From Carpediemonas membranifera (Eukaryota; Fornicata): DNA of 64,000 nucleotides. The position numbers were made by a program, and so were the translations under genes. The stretch lies in assembly GCA_019828565.1 (NCBI GenBank), contig JAHDYR010000064.1, forward strand, positions 744,001-808,000, given 5' to 3'. Under the pieces are notes generated by a model. That model saw nothing but the letters and a program-made list of their open reading frames with translations. It had not been told where the DNA came from and ran no database searches. This document shows, piece by piece, positions 10,239-21,100 of this stretch (its first letter is position 1; every line of letters starts with the position of its first letter).

Positions 10239-10979
10239 GTCAGAGCGTGTGTCGAGAAGAACCCCCAGATACTGGATAAGCTGGACGGGGTCGAGCTCGC
10301 TCTTCTTAAGGTTCACGATGATGCCGAGGAGCTGAAGGGTCCTGAGCACCTCCGGTCCAATTGACCGAAGATAGGCTTGGTCCGCATGGGCCAGAAGAAA
10401 GTCGTCCAGGTAGACACTTACCTTCACCTTGAAGCGCAGCGCTAGGATCTTTGCGGCTTGTACCATCACCAGCTGAAAGAAGTACGGGGCGGCGGTCCAC
10501 CCGAACGAGAGGCCGGTGTAATGGTACGCTTGGCCGTTGGGAAGAACCACGCCCAAGAGTGGCGCGTCCTGGGGCTTCACGCCGAGCTGGTGATAGCCGT
10601 CGGACAGATCTATCTTGACCATGAAGTCGTTTTCGGACAGCAGCCCCACCGCTCGTCTCACCCCGAAGAGGCGGAAGACTTGACGCTGTCTTGGGATGGA
10701 GTTGAGGCGTCGTAAGTCGTGAATGACCCGGATGTCGTTCTCGCCCTTGGCAACGGAGAAGAGAGGGGCGCTGTGGCGGAGCTTGCGTGTAGAGGACTTG
10801 ACTAGAGCACCAGAGGCGAGCTGGTCTTTGAGCTTTGCTAGGATCTTGCGGTCGATTGTGGCCTGCGGAGCTGGAGGTGACGGAGACCCGTTGATGTGAA
10901 TCGGTATCCCCTGGCGGAGGAGGTTGCAGACCTCGTGGGATGCGCCGAACCGTTTCCAAACGAACGATCGCGCGTTCAT
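10236..10979 (-). pseudogene. DIRS-like reverse transcriptase, 3' truncated by E2
   Basis: The 247-codon frame starting at ATG 10979 has RT motifs of the DIRS/Ngaro type rather than Ty3: DIRVIHDLRRLNS, MVKIDLSDGYHQLGV, LSFGWTAAPYFFQ and catalytic YLDDFLLA (about 10398-10375). The family usually continues past the LGxxxDTR motif. Here coding ends right after LGVLLDTR, where the E2 LTR begins. The remainder, with RNase H and any tyrosine recombinase, would lie left of the window, beyond E2. The identification rests on motif order only. Confidence 0.7.
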
Positions 10980-10993
10980 CGATGGTAGTGTGG

Positions 10994-11509
10994 CTAGTTG
11001 TGGCGAACCCTCCTGCCACCCCTCTCGCGAAAATTATCGCGCTTCTTGATGCCCTTGATCTTCGCCTTGGCGACCAAGATGTCGACGGCGGCTCGGGTGC
11101 GAGGAGGAGAGGAATTGAGGAGGTTGGAGCAACGCTCGGCGGTTGCATCATCCCAACTGTCCTTGAGAAGGAGCAGTTGTTGGCGCCCGTATATCTTGAC
11201 TATGAGAGCAGGAATGGATGAAAGGCGGCCTGCGATAAGATCACGCTCCATGGCGTATAGCCACTTGGCCTCGTCCCGGAGGCCGAACCGGTTCGGAAGG
11301 TTCACAAGGGCCTCAAACGGATCAAAGATCTCGTCGGCAGCGTCATGATGGTCGTCGTCGAAGTTGTATTGGGCATGAGGCTGCTCTTCGACAGAATCCT
11401 CGACGTTGAGAGCGATCTCGTCTGGGTTTTGCTGATTGTCCGGGTTTCTTGGAGCTGCGGCCTGAAGGGCGCGTTCTACCATCTCCCTTAGCTCTTGCTT
11501 CCTGTCCAT
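10994..11509 (-). CDS. gag-like ORF upstream of the DIRS-like RT
   Basis: This 171-codon frame starts at ATG 11509 and ends 14 nt before the RT start. The frame stays open further upstream to 11548, but only with a GTG. The product has a helical N-terminus, an acidic His/Asp-rich segment (FDDDHHDAADEIFD), a helical middle and a basic C-terminus (KKRDNFRERGGRRVRHN), as expected for a nucleic-acid-binding structural protein. I do not recognise a domain. The same-strand position suggests it is ORF1 of the DIRS-like element (inference). Confidence 0.5.
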   Translation of the reverse strand: MDRKQELREMVERALQAAAPRNPDNQQNPDEIALNVEDSVEEQPHAQYNFDDDHHDAADEIFDPFEALVNLPNRFGLRDEAKWLYAMERDLIAGRLSSIPALIVKIYGRQQLLLLKDSWDDATAERCSNLLNSSPPRTRAAVDILVAKAKIKGIKKRDNFRERGGRRVRHN

Positions 11510-11748
11510 ACTGATAGCCAGGATATTTACTGTCCGTGAAGTTCTCACGTCCGCAAATATCGACGGCTTGCGCCGCCTGGGTTGTTGTCCGCCGGGCGTG
11601 GTAGACTCGCGCGGCCACGGCCTCGTTCATGAGCACTGACGTCTCGACACCATTGTGTCGAATTTGGACGGATACATAGCCTAAATAAAATCTGGTCGGT
11701 TGCTTCCGACCCACGCCGGAACCTGCCAGCTGCGCTCCCTAGCGCCAC

Positions 11749-12120
11749 TTAACTTCGAGCACGAAGCATTTTACAAAGCCGCCATATTTCGCCCAACGCC
11801 TGATTTGTTATACCATCGGTACAAGCAATATTCGGCCTGTTCTTATTGTGGTTGGGGTGACCTTTGGTCAGGTGTCCTGGCATGAGATCGCACCTAACAC
11901 AGGAGAAACTGCCGAACACTAAGTCTAGCCCCTTCTCATTGACGCCCTGCTGGCTGGCCCCAATCTCTCTATCCAGAAACTCGACGACCGCCGTGTGGAA
12001 TATCGGGCCCTCTTGGCTCAATGGTTTGACAACAACGTAGGAGGGTGTCAGAAATGCATGCAAACCCCGCTCTGCCTCTGGTAAGTACTCTCGAACGCTC
12101 TTTACATCAGTCTGGATCAT
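11749..12120 (-). CDS. uncharacterised ORF with a Cys/His cluster
   Basis: A 123-codon frame begins 11 nt after the stop of the basic-adaptor ORF. Its C-terminal half has C-x2-C-x6-H...H-x2-H...C (CVRCDLMPGHLTKGHPNHNK), which may bind zinc. I recognise no family. Between its stop and 11509 other short frames overlap in conflict (for example 11343-11714, with a GTG start), so this stretch may contain frameshifts. It may belong to the retroelement or be non-coding. Confidence 0.3.
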   Translation of the reverse strand: MIQTDVKSVREYLPEAERGLHAFLTPSYVVVKPLSQEGPIFHTAVVEFLDREIGASQQGVNEKGLDLVFGSFSCVRCDLMPGHLTKGHPNHNKNRPNIACTDGITNQALGEIWRLCKMLRARS

Positions 12121-12131
12121 TTATCACAGCA

Positions 12132-13082
12132 TCAGCCCCCCAGCTTGGCTCTACTGTGATAGACCTTGGCCCCGTGCTCATTAACATGGTACACCCCGCC
12201 TCTGGGGCCGATAAAGAGCACCCGGCCCTTAGAGTCGAACTTGGTCTCCGGAGACATTGTCTTGGTTGTTGTTGTGGCCTTGGCCTCCTTCTCAGCCTCC
12301 ACCTCTCTTCGCCACAGCCTCTCCATCGTACTGTTCTCCCCCTCCCCCTTCACATCCTTTGCAGTGGTCGAAACGAGGCTGCCCTGCTGACCCGAGTTCT
12401 TTGCTCCGCTGGACCTTTTCGGGATGCCCCGCTTCGACAGCTCCCTGATACTCCTGGGCTTGCCGTGCTCTGGACGGTACTCCATCTGCCCCAGACGCCA
12501 TTCGATGACATCCAGGGCGGTGTTGTCTGGGTATTCTTTCAACGCACGGTGGGCATGGCGGAATACGAGGATGGCTCGGTCTCTATCGTCTGGCGTGTCG
12601 ATAACACCACCCTCACTGATGATGGTCTTCAATACGGCGTCCTGGCGGCGGTCCATCACTCTGTTCTCCTTCATGGGCTTGACGGTCAGGTTGTCCTCGG
12701 AGTTGAGAACGATGGCGTATTGCCAGGCCTCTTCGAGGGTTGGCTTGCCAATGAAGCCAAGAAGACACTCCTTGGCGACCTCATGGGCGAGGATGTGGGC
12801 GGCGTCGGTGCCGTCTGCGCGGGAGCCGCGCTTCGCCATCGGGCACAGACGTTCGAGGAAATGGCGATCTAGCTTATCCCAGGAGTCTGGCAGTAGCTCT
12901 TGAAGGCGGTCACGCTTGTATGATGCAAGATCAGTGAAGCGCTGTGGCGAAAGCGGCGGTTTGGAGATCGTGGAGAGTTGAGGCCGCGCTCGAGCAAGCT
13001 GAGGACCGAAAGCTGATAGCTTAGGCTTAGGTTTCGCGTCAGGATCAGAAAATAACACTCTCTGTTCCCTGAGGCGATTCAT
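12132..13082 (-). CDS. uncharacterised protein with C-terminal viral-type basic adaptor motif
   Basis: The 316-aa product is mostly helical and charged, with a Lys/Glu-rich segment around 225-270. Residues about 280-310 read GRVLFIGPRGGVYHVNEHG then AKVY. This resembles the PBCV-specific basic adaptor domain known from chlorella viruses and mimiviruses (pattern v-x-vGPRGGxyy...GkKvY). The rest is not recognised. It lies upstream of the DIRS-like ORFs on the same strand and divergent to ferredoxin. It could be part of the retroelement, a captured viral gene, or a host gene with a convergent motif. Confidence 0.45.
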   Translation of the reverse strand: MNRLREQRVLFSDPDAKPKPKLSAFGPQLARARPQLSTISKPPLSPQRFTDLASYKRDRLQELLPDSWDKLDRHFLERLCPMAKRGSRADGTDAAHILAHEVAKECLLGFIGKPTLEEAWQYAIVLNSEDNLTVKPMKENRVMDRRQDAVLKTIISEGGVIDTPDDRDRAILVFRHAHRALKEYPDNTALDVIEWRLGQMEYRPEHGKPRSIRELSKRGIPKRSSGAKNSGQQGSLVSTTAKDVKGEGENSTMERLWRREVEAEKEAKATTTTKTMSPETKFDSKGRVLFIGPRGGVYHVNEHGAKVYHSRAKLGG

Positions 13083-13425
13083 TGGTTGAATGACGTTGTG
13101 ATCATCAAGCCACGCGTGACGACTCGAGTCATAACTGCGATAATTTGGGGCAGGATCATCGTGCTAGGCACGCCATGTGCTGTGGCATCAGTCAGACGAC
13201 CATTCTTTCGACGTCTGGGCACGATTGCAGGCAGACCTCTTTTTTTTTTCTTTCACATCCCACTTCAGAGTTTCTGTTCTTGTTTGTCGGCTACGCTTGT
13301 CGGGCTCGTCTGTCCTTCTCATATGTAGTTTTACATCATCGTTGCCATCGCTTACGGCGTTTTGAGCACATGTGAGCAGTGATTTTTGGAGCAACCGAAG
13401 CAACCGTCGCGTTCTCTTACTCAGA

Positions 13426-13633
13426 ATGGCTGGCCCTACTGTTGATGTTGAGAAGTGCGTTGGTTGCGGCGCTTGCGTCGATACCTGCCCCGAGGAGGTT
13501 TTCGAGATGCAGGACGATAAGGCTGTCGTCATCAACGCCGACGCTTGCGTCGAGTGCGAGGCCTGCATCGAGGCTTGCCCCGGTATGTACCCCTTTCCAC
13601 CCCTTACCTCTAGAGGAGGCTATCTCCCTTTAA
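13426..13633 (+). CDS. 2[4Fe-4S] ferredoxin (one intron)
   Basis: Small electron carrier, expected to serve anaerobic redox enzymes such as pyruvate:ferredoxin oxidoreductase and hydrogenase. Exon 1 is 13426-13582 and exon 2 is 13614-13633. The spliced product is 58 aa with two clostridial-type clusters, CVGCGACVDTCP and CVECEACIEACP. Splicing yields the C-terminus PEEAISL, which is what this family has. Unspliced, the frame runs into unrelated residues. There is no targeting peptide, so a cytosolic location is likely. The bacterial-type sequence suggests ancient lateral origin. It is convergent with the proteasome gene. Confidence 0.95.
13583..13613 (+). other. intron, 31 nt (ferredoxin)
   Basis: 5' GTATGT, 3' CTTACCTCTAG. 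Removing it restores the conserved ferredoxin C-terminus. Confidence 0.92.
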
Positions 13634-13837
13634 ATTAGCTCTGGCTTCATGTTTCTTCTCTCTATTCTGGTACCACGATGATTCCCGGCGGCATCAGGGA
13701 GGGAAACTGACGCTACGCCGAGAGCTGTATGTGGCCATGTACATAATAACTCTCCAGACCTCAGCTCCCATCGGCCAAGCTCCACGATGTTTACGTGTCC
13801 ATTACCATTAAACTTCATGTATTTGAATTCAGAGACC

Positions 13838-14616
13838 CTACTCCTCTGCATCAAGCTCACCCCTTGCCAGGTTGGTGATCTGCTCGGTCTGCTCGGCGGT
13901 GAAGACAGCATGGTCCATGTCCGCGGCGAGGGCGGACACCTCGAGCTCCATGTGCCGGTCCTCGTCTTCATCGTGCAGGCTAAGGACGATCTTGGCCGAC
14001 TCGATGACTCCACGCTGGATGTCCATCGTTGGGAGGGTGTCGACGACAGTCTCAACCTTATTGCGGGCCTCTTGCTTCGACTTTCCCTTGCCCACCGCCA
14101 TGCCGTAGCAACCGCGCTTCAGACCGGAGGGCTCGATGAGGAAGAGCTCGGGCTTGCCGTCAGTTACACCTCCGAGGAGGATAGAGCAGCCAAAGGGGCG
14201 GGCGGCAGCGTACATGGTATACATTTGCATAAAGAGCGAGAGGCGGTCACCCAGCACGGAAACAGGGATCACGCGGCCGTACTGGGACTTGTAGTTAGCT
14301 GCTTCATCGCGAGCACGGGTCACTAGCTGCCGCGCATCGGGGAGGAGGCCTGAAATGGCAATGGCAATATTGTCGTTGATGGTGAATATGCGCTTGCCCC
14401 AGCTAGGAACAAGTAGATCGGAGTGCATGAGCTTCTCAGCGGCAAAAACAATACCGTTTTCCACACGGAGCGCGCAAACAAGGCCAGAATTATCAGCAGC
14501 CTTTCCAGCGTACTCTACTTGGAAGAGACGGCCATCTGTAGAGAATGTAGTTGCTGCCAGATCATACCTGCGTAATAATCACTCTTTCAAACAAACCCAA
14601 CGCCCAACGCGGCCAT
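13838..14616 (-). CDS. PSMA3: 20S proteasome alpha subunit, PSMA3-type (one intron)
   Basis: Structural alpha-ring subunit of the 20S core. Exon 1 is 14616-14597 and exon 2 is 14567-13838, giving 249 aa. Splicing produces MAALGVG + YDLAATTFSTDGRLFQVEYA, the alpha-subunit signature, followed by KAADNSG and VFAAEKL. The N-terminus, ARPFGCSILLGG and the acidic C-terminus (GELDAEE) are closest to alpha-7/PSMA3. As expected for an alpha subunit, no catalytic N-terminal Thr is present. Within exon 2 no break is seen. Confidence 0.92.
14568..14596 (-). other. intron, 29 nt (PSMA3)
   Basis: 5' GTTTGT, 3' ATTACGCAG. It interrupts codon 7. The unspliced frame stops at once (TGA). Confidence 0.92.
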
Positions 14617-14696
14617 TGTCGTTCAAGTGTCAAATAAACACGCCTTTATCGTATACATGAGCAGACCATACATACATATAACACCGGTTACACCCT

Positions 14697-17024
14697 TTAA
14701 TCTCTGCTGTCAGCACCCTTCGCCACCGTGTTAATGTGCCTGACGATCTCAGACCTCTCGTTCACACGTCCATTCTTACCAAACGTGGCAATGAGTTCAT
14801 CGCGACAGTTGGACAGGAGGGGAAGCTCGGCGTCTTCAACCCACTGATCAAGGAGCGAGCAGATGAGGATCACGGCCACCGTGTCGTTCGGGGTGCGGGA
14901 CAGACGCGTGAGGACCCGCGAGACGCCGGCCACGGCATCGGGCGAGTCGGTGGGGTTGGCGATCAGCGCCTTGAGCTGGTCCGCAGGGGCTTCAGGGTCA
15001 ACTGTGCTCGTGATGGTGTCAATGATGGCGTTCAGCTCGGAATCAGCAGCCCTCATGGCAATCATCACGGCGCCAGAGATGTCGTCGGAGTCGAGAAGTC
15101 GGTTGACTCTGGCCAAGTCAGACTCGGGTGTGGGTGTGGGTGTGGGGGTGAGCTGGTCGATCGGCCGGACCAGGGCGTCGTTGAGCTTGTCCGTAGCGGC
15201 AGTGACGGTTGATTTGATCTCATCCAACATAATCTGGGAAGCCGTCTCGTAAGCGGGGGCGACCTTCTTCATGAAAAGATCGGCAAACATCGACTGAATC
15301 TGACCCTCAATCTTTGAGTAAATCTTGTCAGCGACCATGTCAGAGAGGCGATCGAGATCAATCTCTGAAGATTCAGCAGTCGCCTTCTGCACCTTAGCTG
15401 GCACCTTCCCGGCGCCTTGCTTGGGTCCGGGTTCGACTCTGGGCGCCGGTTCGGGGCTGACAGCACGCTTGGGGTTGGCGAGAATGGCGACCGGCTGGGG
15501 AGTCTCCTTGGCGGGTGTTCTTGGCTTGCGGCGCTTGTCAGACTTATCTGAGCGGGTGCTCTTGGTCTCGCGGTCCACATTCTTCTTCTTCTCCTGCTGC
15601 TGGGGCTGGGCCTGTTTCACGGGGCTTGCCACCACTGGGGCGGGAGCGGGAGCGGGGGCTACCTGGGGCTGGGGCACAGGGTGGGGCTGAGCCGTGTGCG
15701 GCATCATGGGCTGGGGGTGACGCGGCATGGGATGGGGCTGGGGGTTCTGGGGATACTGGGGTCCGGGTCCGGCTGCCATGCTGAACAGGTCATTGACACT
15801 GGCGCCCATGGGCCTGCTGCTGATGACTCCGAACAGGTCAGTGACGGATGTCCCTGAGGGCTTCGTCTGGGCAGTTGGGCCCGTGATCAGGTCAAGAGTG
15901 GTCTCGATGACGCGGTCAGGAAGCATGGCAAGGACCTCGACGCCGACAGTCGGCCCTTCCTCACCCGACCCGAAACGGATCATCGTCTTGTGCTGGGGAC
16001 GGGCCTTGACTGCAACGAAGTCAAGAACACGTCCGCCGAGTGAGATCTCAGCGTGAGATTGGATAGATGAAGAATCAGGACTGACTGTCAGGATGGATAC
16101 CATCTGAGTCTGTGAGTTCGTCAAAAAGACAAAGTTGTCAACCACGGTCGGTCTGCAGTCAGAAGGGATGGAGACGAGTGCCGCAGCGATCGGATCGACA
16201 TTGATACGATCCTCGTTGATCGTCATATCATGCAGTGTAAGGTCGGCCGAGTCGCCCGTGTCCTCCACGAGAAGGAGCCCGGCCCTCGTGGGGTCGGCGC
16301 CCTTGACTAGACAGACGCTGGTGACCTTATCCGTACCCTGTAGGGCCCGCATGACGTGGATATCCTGGAGTCGGCCGTTGAGAGGGAGTACGAACGCCAT
16401 GACGGAGGATTCGAGGCACAGGACAACGATGTCGCCCCCGCCAATGGGGGTGACAGTCACACTCTTCACGACAGAGTCGAGGAACACGCTGTCTGAGTCT
16501 GCGATGAGGTCATCGATCTGGGACTTGCTTCGGATGGGTGCGGTGTTGGACTCCATAACCGAGGGAAGGGCGACCGTTGACACCGTGCCGTTGTCTGTGA
16601 CAATTAGCAGACGCGTGCGGCTGCCGGAGAGGGGGTTGATGAACTTGATCGGGGCGGGTGAGGTGAAGACAGCGGCGTGGTGTAGACGATCATAAGCCCA
16701 TACTTCTTCTGGTGGGCAGAAACCCACGTCGAAAACTGCGAGAGAATTGTCCGTCGACGCTGCGATGAAGCGGTTGTTAGAGAAGGAGACAATATCGTGC
16801 AGAGTCTGGCGGAGGAATAGCTTTGTCTTGGTTTTGACGCGATTGTCATCATGCGAGGCTTGGGCAAGCCTGAGAAGGAATGACTGGGGCGTAGCAGGCG
16901 ATATTTTCATTTTCATAGCGTATGCGACGCTTTCACCGGCAAGGGCGAGATAGTGGCCTCGCTGCACGTCAAACGAGACAGGTGTTGCGAATTTCGCGAT
17001 AGTGTCGACTTTCACGTTATTCAT
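14697..17024 (-). CDS. EDC4/Ge-1-like WD-repeat protein
   Basis: The 775-aa product has an N-terminal beta-propeller-like half (residues 1-370, with weak WD-type blades), a long Pro/Gln/Lys-rich linker (about 420-560) and a helical C-terminal half. The first part of that half is a coiled coil (DRLSDMVADKIYSKIEGQIQ), and the last about 130 residues are all-helical. This order matches the mRNA-decapping scaffold EDC4/Ge-1/Varicose, which assembles decapping enzymes in P-bodies. The similarity is architectural, so the call is tentative. ATG 17024 (MNNVKVDTIAKF) is chosen because conserved-looking sequence starts there. An ATG at 17105 is also in frame. Confidence 0.5.
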   Translation of the reverse strand: MNNVKVDTIAKFATPVSFDVQRGHYLALAGESVAYAMKMKISPATPQSFLLRLAQASHDDNRVKTKTKLFLRQTLHDIVSFSNNRFIAASTDNSLAVFDVGFCPPEEVWAYDRLHHAAVFTSPAPIKFINPLSGSRTRLLIVTDNGTVSTVALPSVMESNTAPIRSKSQIDDLIADSDSVFLDSVVKSVTVTPIGGGDIVVLCLESSVMAFVLPLNGRLQDIHVMRALQGTDKVTSVCLVKGADPTRAGLLLVEDTGDSADLTLHDMTINEDRINVDPIAAALVSIPSDCRPTVVDNFVFLTNSQTQMVSILTVSPDSSSIQSHAEISLGGRVLDFVAVKARPQHKTMIRFGSGEEGPTVGVEVLAMLPDRVIETTLDLITGPTAQTKPSGTSVTDLFGVISSRPMGASVNDLFSMAAGPGPQYPQNPQPHPMPRHPQPMMPHTAQPHPVPQPQVAPAPAPAPVVASPVKQAQPQQQEKKKNVDRETKSTRSDKSDKRRKPRTPAKETPQPVAILANPKRAVSPEPAPRVEPGPKQGAGKVPAKVQKATAESSEIDLDRLSDMVADKIYSKIEGQIQSMFADLFMKKVAPAYETASQIMLDEIKSTVTAATDKLNDALVRPIDQLTPTPTPTPESDLARVNRLLDSDDISGAVMIAMRAADSELNAIIDTITSTVDPEAPADQLKALIANPTDSPDAVAGVSRVLTRLSRTPNDTVAVILICSLLDQWVEDAELPLLSNCRDELIATFGKNGRVNERSEIVRHINTVAKGADSRD

Positions 17025-18163
17025 TTGAGTTCCAATAGGATTTTTTGAGAATTCTACGGCTTCTATCCAAATACTAGCGCCATAGGCGTCATCATTTCGG
17101 TGCATTGCGTTCTCACTTCTTTCGAGACGGATTAACGTGGGGCCTTTATGGTTGGGGCAATTCACATAAATCAATTTGATTAGTGAGTGCAGACAGTCAC
17201 CAGCTCAGCGAGCTAGCCTTGTCGACATCACAGCCTTGACACGGCATGTCTCATCGATCTGCGATCAATAAGCCTAGATGAATCGATCACGATGGCAGTC
17301 CACCTCGCTGGAGCCAGAGCAGGCATAGGTGCTAGAAACATGCAAATACAGTCCATCCAGGGCAATGGAGTCTGACGGTGCGACGGGGAAGATTGCTCTA
17401 TCACTGCGTGGTAGGCTGAAATGAAGCGGATTGCGCTCAAAAAGGAAGGAATGCGGCTATCTATATCATCTCATGCTTAGTATCACTAGCACCTGTCCAA
17501 TTGAGATTCTATTGCTTCATTCGCCCAGCCCATTGGCGGTGAATCATGTGAAGCTGAGCTAATGAAATGTTTGCAACGAAACTAACTGCGATTCACGTCT
17601 CATAAGCATCGTTCAAGCATACCGCCCTCATCCAAACCACCACAGCCTCTCTCACCGGTAATAGTCTGGCCGCCATCACTGCCGCCAACCAACCGACATG
17701 AGCTCGCAGACACGTGTAGGTCGAGTCAGCACGTCTATAGTGGACTACTCCATTGCTGAGATAGAGGGGCTAGCTTAGATTGATCCAGATCATCATAAGT
17801 CCCGTCAAGTCTCACGAGCTTCATCACTGGCAGGCTTTCAGTGAATCGGCAACTCATGCCAAACCGAGAGATGAACCACTGAAAGATCCACCCTGTAACG
17901 TGGATGCTCTTTCAAATTCATGGTCTTGCTTGGTCCACCTCTAGGGACCATGATTGACCGCAAAGCCAAAAATCGTAGCGCAATCTAACCATATACGGAT
18001 ATATTTTGCGATAAATCATGTGCCCTAGAACATTTTGTCACACCCCGACCGTAAGAGATTGACCGAGACCGATCCCGATATTCTCAGTCGGGCATTCACT
18101 CAATCCTGCTCGCGAGAAATTTTTCTTGCATGCAGACCTTCAAGGTTCGAACCAGTACGACCC
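17025..18163. other. intergenic, 1.1 kb, no gene recognised
   Basis: This lies between two divergent genes. Base composition is more AT-rich than in the genes, and frames are short and unconvincing. No RNA gene or repeat was seen. It holds the promoters of both neighbours. Confidence 0.6.
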
Positions 18164-21100
18164 ATGTCTTGCATTGGCATTGATCTTGGCGGTGTTGGCG
18201 CTCATATCGTCGTCTCTGATGAGAGCGGCGCCATCGTTTACCAGGCTTCCAAGGCTCACCACGGCAACCCTCTTCCTACTCTTGCTGAGCTCATCCCCAC
18301 TGAGTTCCTGAACAAGGACTCCGTTGTTGGTGTTACCGGCCTTCTTGCTCCCATCATCTGCTCCAAGCTCGGCCTTGAGCCCATCGATACCGTGAACTGC
18401 ACTGTTCGTGGCCTCCAGTCTCTCACCGACAAGAAGTTCGACCACATTATCGACATCGGTGGCACTTCCCTTTCCCTTGTTTCCCTTGAGAAGCAGAACG
18501 AGTTTAAGTCTTTCTCTTGCAACACCCTTTGCGCCGCCGGTACTGGCTCCTTCCTTGACGAGCAGGCCTCCCGTCTCGGCATCTCCTACGACAAGATCGA
18601 GGCCAAGGACACCTACGAGCAGCCCCCCTCTATCGCCGCTCGTTGCGCAGTCTTCGCCAAGTCTGATCTCATCCACCGTCAGCAGCAGGGTTACACGCCC
18701 GAGCAGTGCTGGTCCGGCCTTTGCCGCGGTATGACCAAGACCATCGTCTCTACCCTCTTCAAGGGCCGCCGTTCCGCTGGCGAGATCGTCGCCATCGGTG
18801 GTGTCGCCCTCAACAACGAGGTTGTCTACTGGCTCAACGACGAGTGCGAGGGCAACGTCCAGACCCTCCCCAGCACCCAGGCTGACCTCATCACCGCCAT
18901 CGGTGCGATGAAGCTCGCCAAGGAGCGCTCCCTCCCCTCCGTCTCCATCACTGAGACCACCCTCACCGAGGAGGACCTCCTCGACAAGGACAAGTACCAC
19001 CTCCGCAAGCCCCTCGTCCTCAACAAGACCCACTACCCCTCTTTCGACTGCTTCGATGAATGGATCAACGAGGATCGCTCCGAGATCCGCGTCCTCTGTG
19101 ACCTCAACCAAATCAAGTCCGAGGCTGGCGAGATCATCGCCTACTGCGGTCTCGATATCGGCTCCACCTCTACCAAGGCGCTGCTCGTCAACGACAAGGA
19201 GGAGCCCATCCTCGATATTTACCGTAAGACCCGCGGTGACCCCCTTGGTGCCACCTCCCTTCTCTTCAAGGCCGTCCGCGAGGTCGCCGAGAAGTACGGC
19301 ATCACCATCACTGTCAGCGGCTTCGGCACCACTGGTTCCGGCCGTAAGATCGTCGGCCAGGTCTGCGGTGCCGACTTTGTCGTCAACGAGATCACTGCTC
19401 ACGTCACTGGCGCCATGAAGGTTGACCCTACCATCGACACCATCTTCGAGATCGGTGGCCAGGACGCCAAGTACATCCACACGGTCAACGGCCGCCACCA
19501 CAACTCTAACATGAACTACGTGTGCGCTGCCGGTACCGGCTCCTTCGTCGAGGAGCTCGCCCGCTCCCTTGGCTTCGACCTCTTCACCCTCGGTGACGAG
19601 TGCCTCGGCGCCCAGCCCCCCGCCACGTCCGAGAGGTAAGTTCCCTTTCACTCACACTTACGTAGATGCACTGTCTTCATGCAGCAGGACGCCGCCCGCC
19701 TCCTCCGCGAGGGTGTGTCCAAGCGCGACGTCATGGCCGCCGTCATGTACTCCGTCGTCCGCAACTACCTCCTCAAGGTCGTTGGCTCCCGCTACTACTC
19801 CCGTAAGAAGGTCTTCTTCCAGGGCGCTACTGCCAAGAACAAGTCTCTTGTTGCCGCCTTCGAGAACCTCCTCGATGTCGAGGTTGTCGTCTCCCCTCTC
19901 TGCCACGTCATGGGCTCGTATGGTGTCGCCCTTCTCACGGCCCAGCGCCTCCAGAAGTCTGGCAACCAGACCACCTTCGTCGGCATCGACTTCAACTCCT
20001 CCCACGTCAAGCTCGTGAAGGAGAGCTGCACTTTCTGCAACAACTACTGCGAGATCACCTTCGCCGAGGTCGAGGGTCTCGAGAACCGCCCCTCCTGGGG
20101 CTACATGTGCGGCCGTGACCCAGAAGACAACAAGGTCCGCCGCTGCGACGAGTACAAGTGGTTCACCAAGAGAAACGGCATATTCCGCAAGAAGTACGCC
20201 CTGCCCGCTAGCCACAAGGCCGTCGAGCAGAAGAAGACGATCGGCATCAACCGCTGCCTGCTGACCTGGGAGTTCTACCCCCTCTACCGCGCCGTCTTCG
20301 AGCACCTTGGCTTCAACGTCAAGCTCTCCCGCCCCACTGACCGCAACACCGTCGAGATGTCCTCCCAGTGGGTCGGCGCCGACTACTGCTTCCCCGCTAA
20401 GCTCGCCCACGGGCACACCCGTGACCTCCTGGACGACGCCGAGGTCGACTTCGTCTTCCTCCCCTACAGCACTGGCTCCTTCAGCTCTCCCCAGACTAAC
20501 AACTCGTGCTTCTGCCCCTACAACACCGCCACGGCCTCTTTCATCAACTCGGCCATTTACCTCAACTCCACCAAGGCCGACACCGACGCTGCCCGCATCA
20601 TCTCCCCCGTCATCGACTTCCGCCAGACCCCCAAGACCATCGCCATGCGCATGGCTGAGGTCCTCACGCCCAAGCTCGGCGTCAGCGAGAAGGATATCCT
20701 CAACGCCCTCAACCACGCCATGGACGTCTGGAGCAACTACCAGGAGGGCCTCCAGGGCATCGGCCAGCAGGCCCTCGCCGACCTCGAGGCTAACCCCGAC
20801 GGCAAGCCCGGCATTGTCATCATCGGCCGCCCCTACAACGTCTACGACTCTGGCGCCAACCTCGACCTTCCCAAGAAGATTGCCATGCTCGGCTTCCCCG
20901 TGATCCCCATGGAGACCCTGCCCCTCGACTCTGTCCAGCTCGACGCCGAGCACGCCAACATGTACTGGGCTTACGGCCGTAAGATCCTGCAGGCCGCCAA
21001 GTTCATCTCCCAGCACGAGCGTCTGTACGGTGTCTACTTCACCAACTTCTGCTGCGGGCCTGACGCCTTCATCCAGACCTACGTCGAGCAGATCATGGGC

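Noticed and set aside
17228-17440. 70-codon minus frame in the 1.1-kb intergenic region
   Set aside because: No domain, composition unlike neighbouring genes, and surrounded by stops. Treated as chance.
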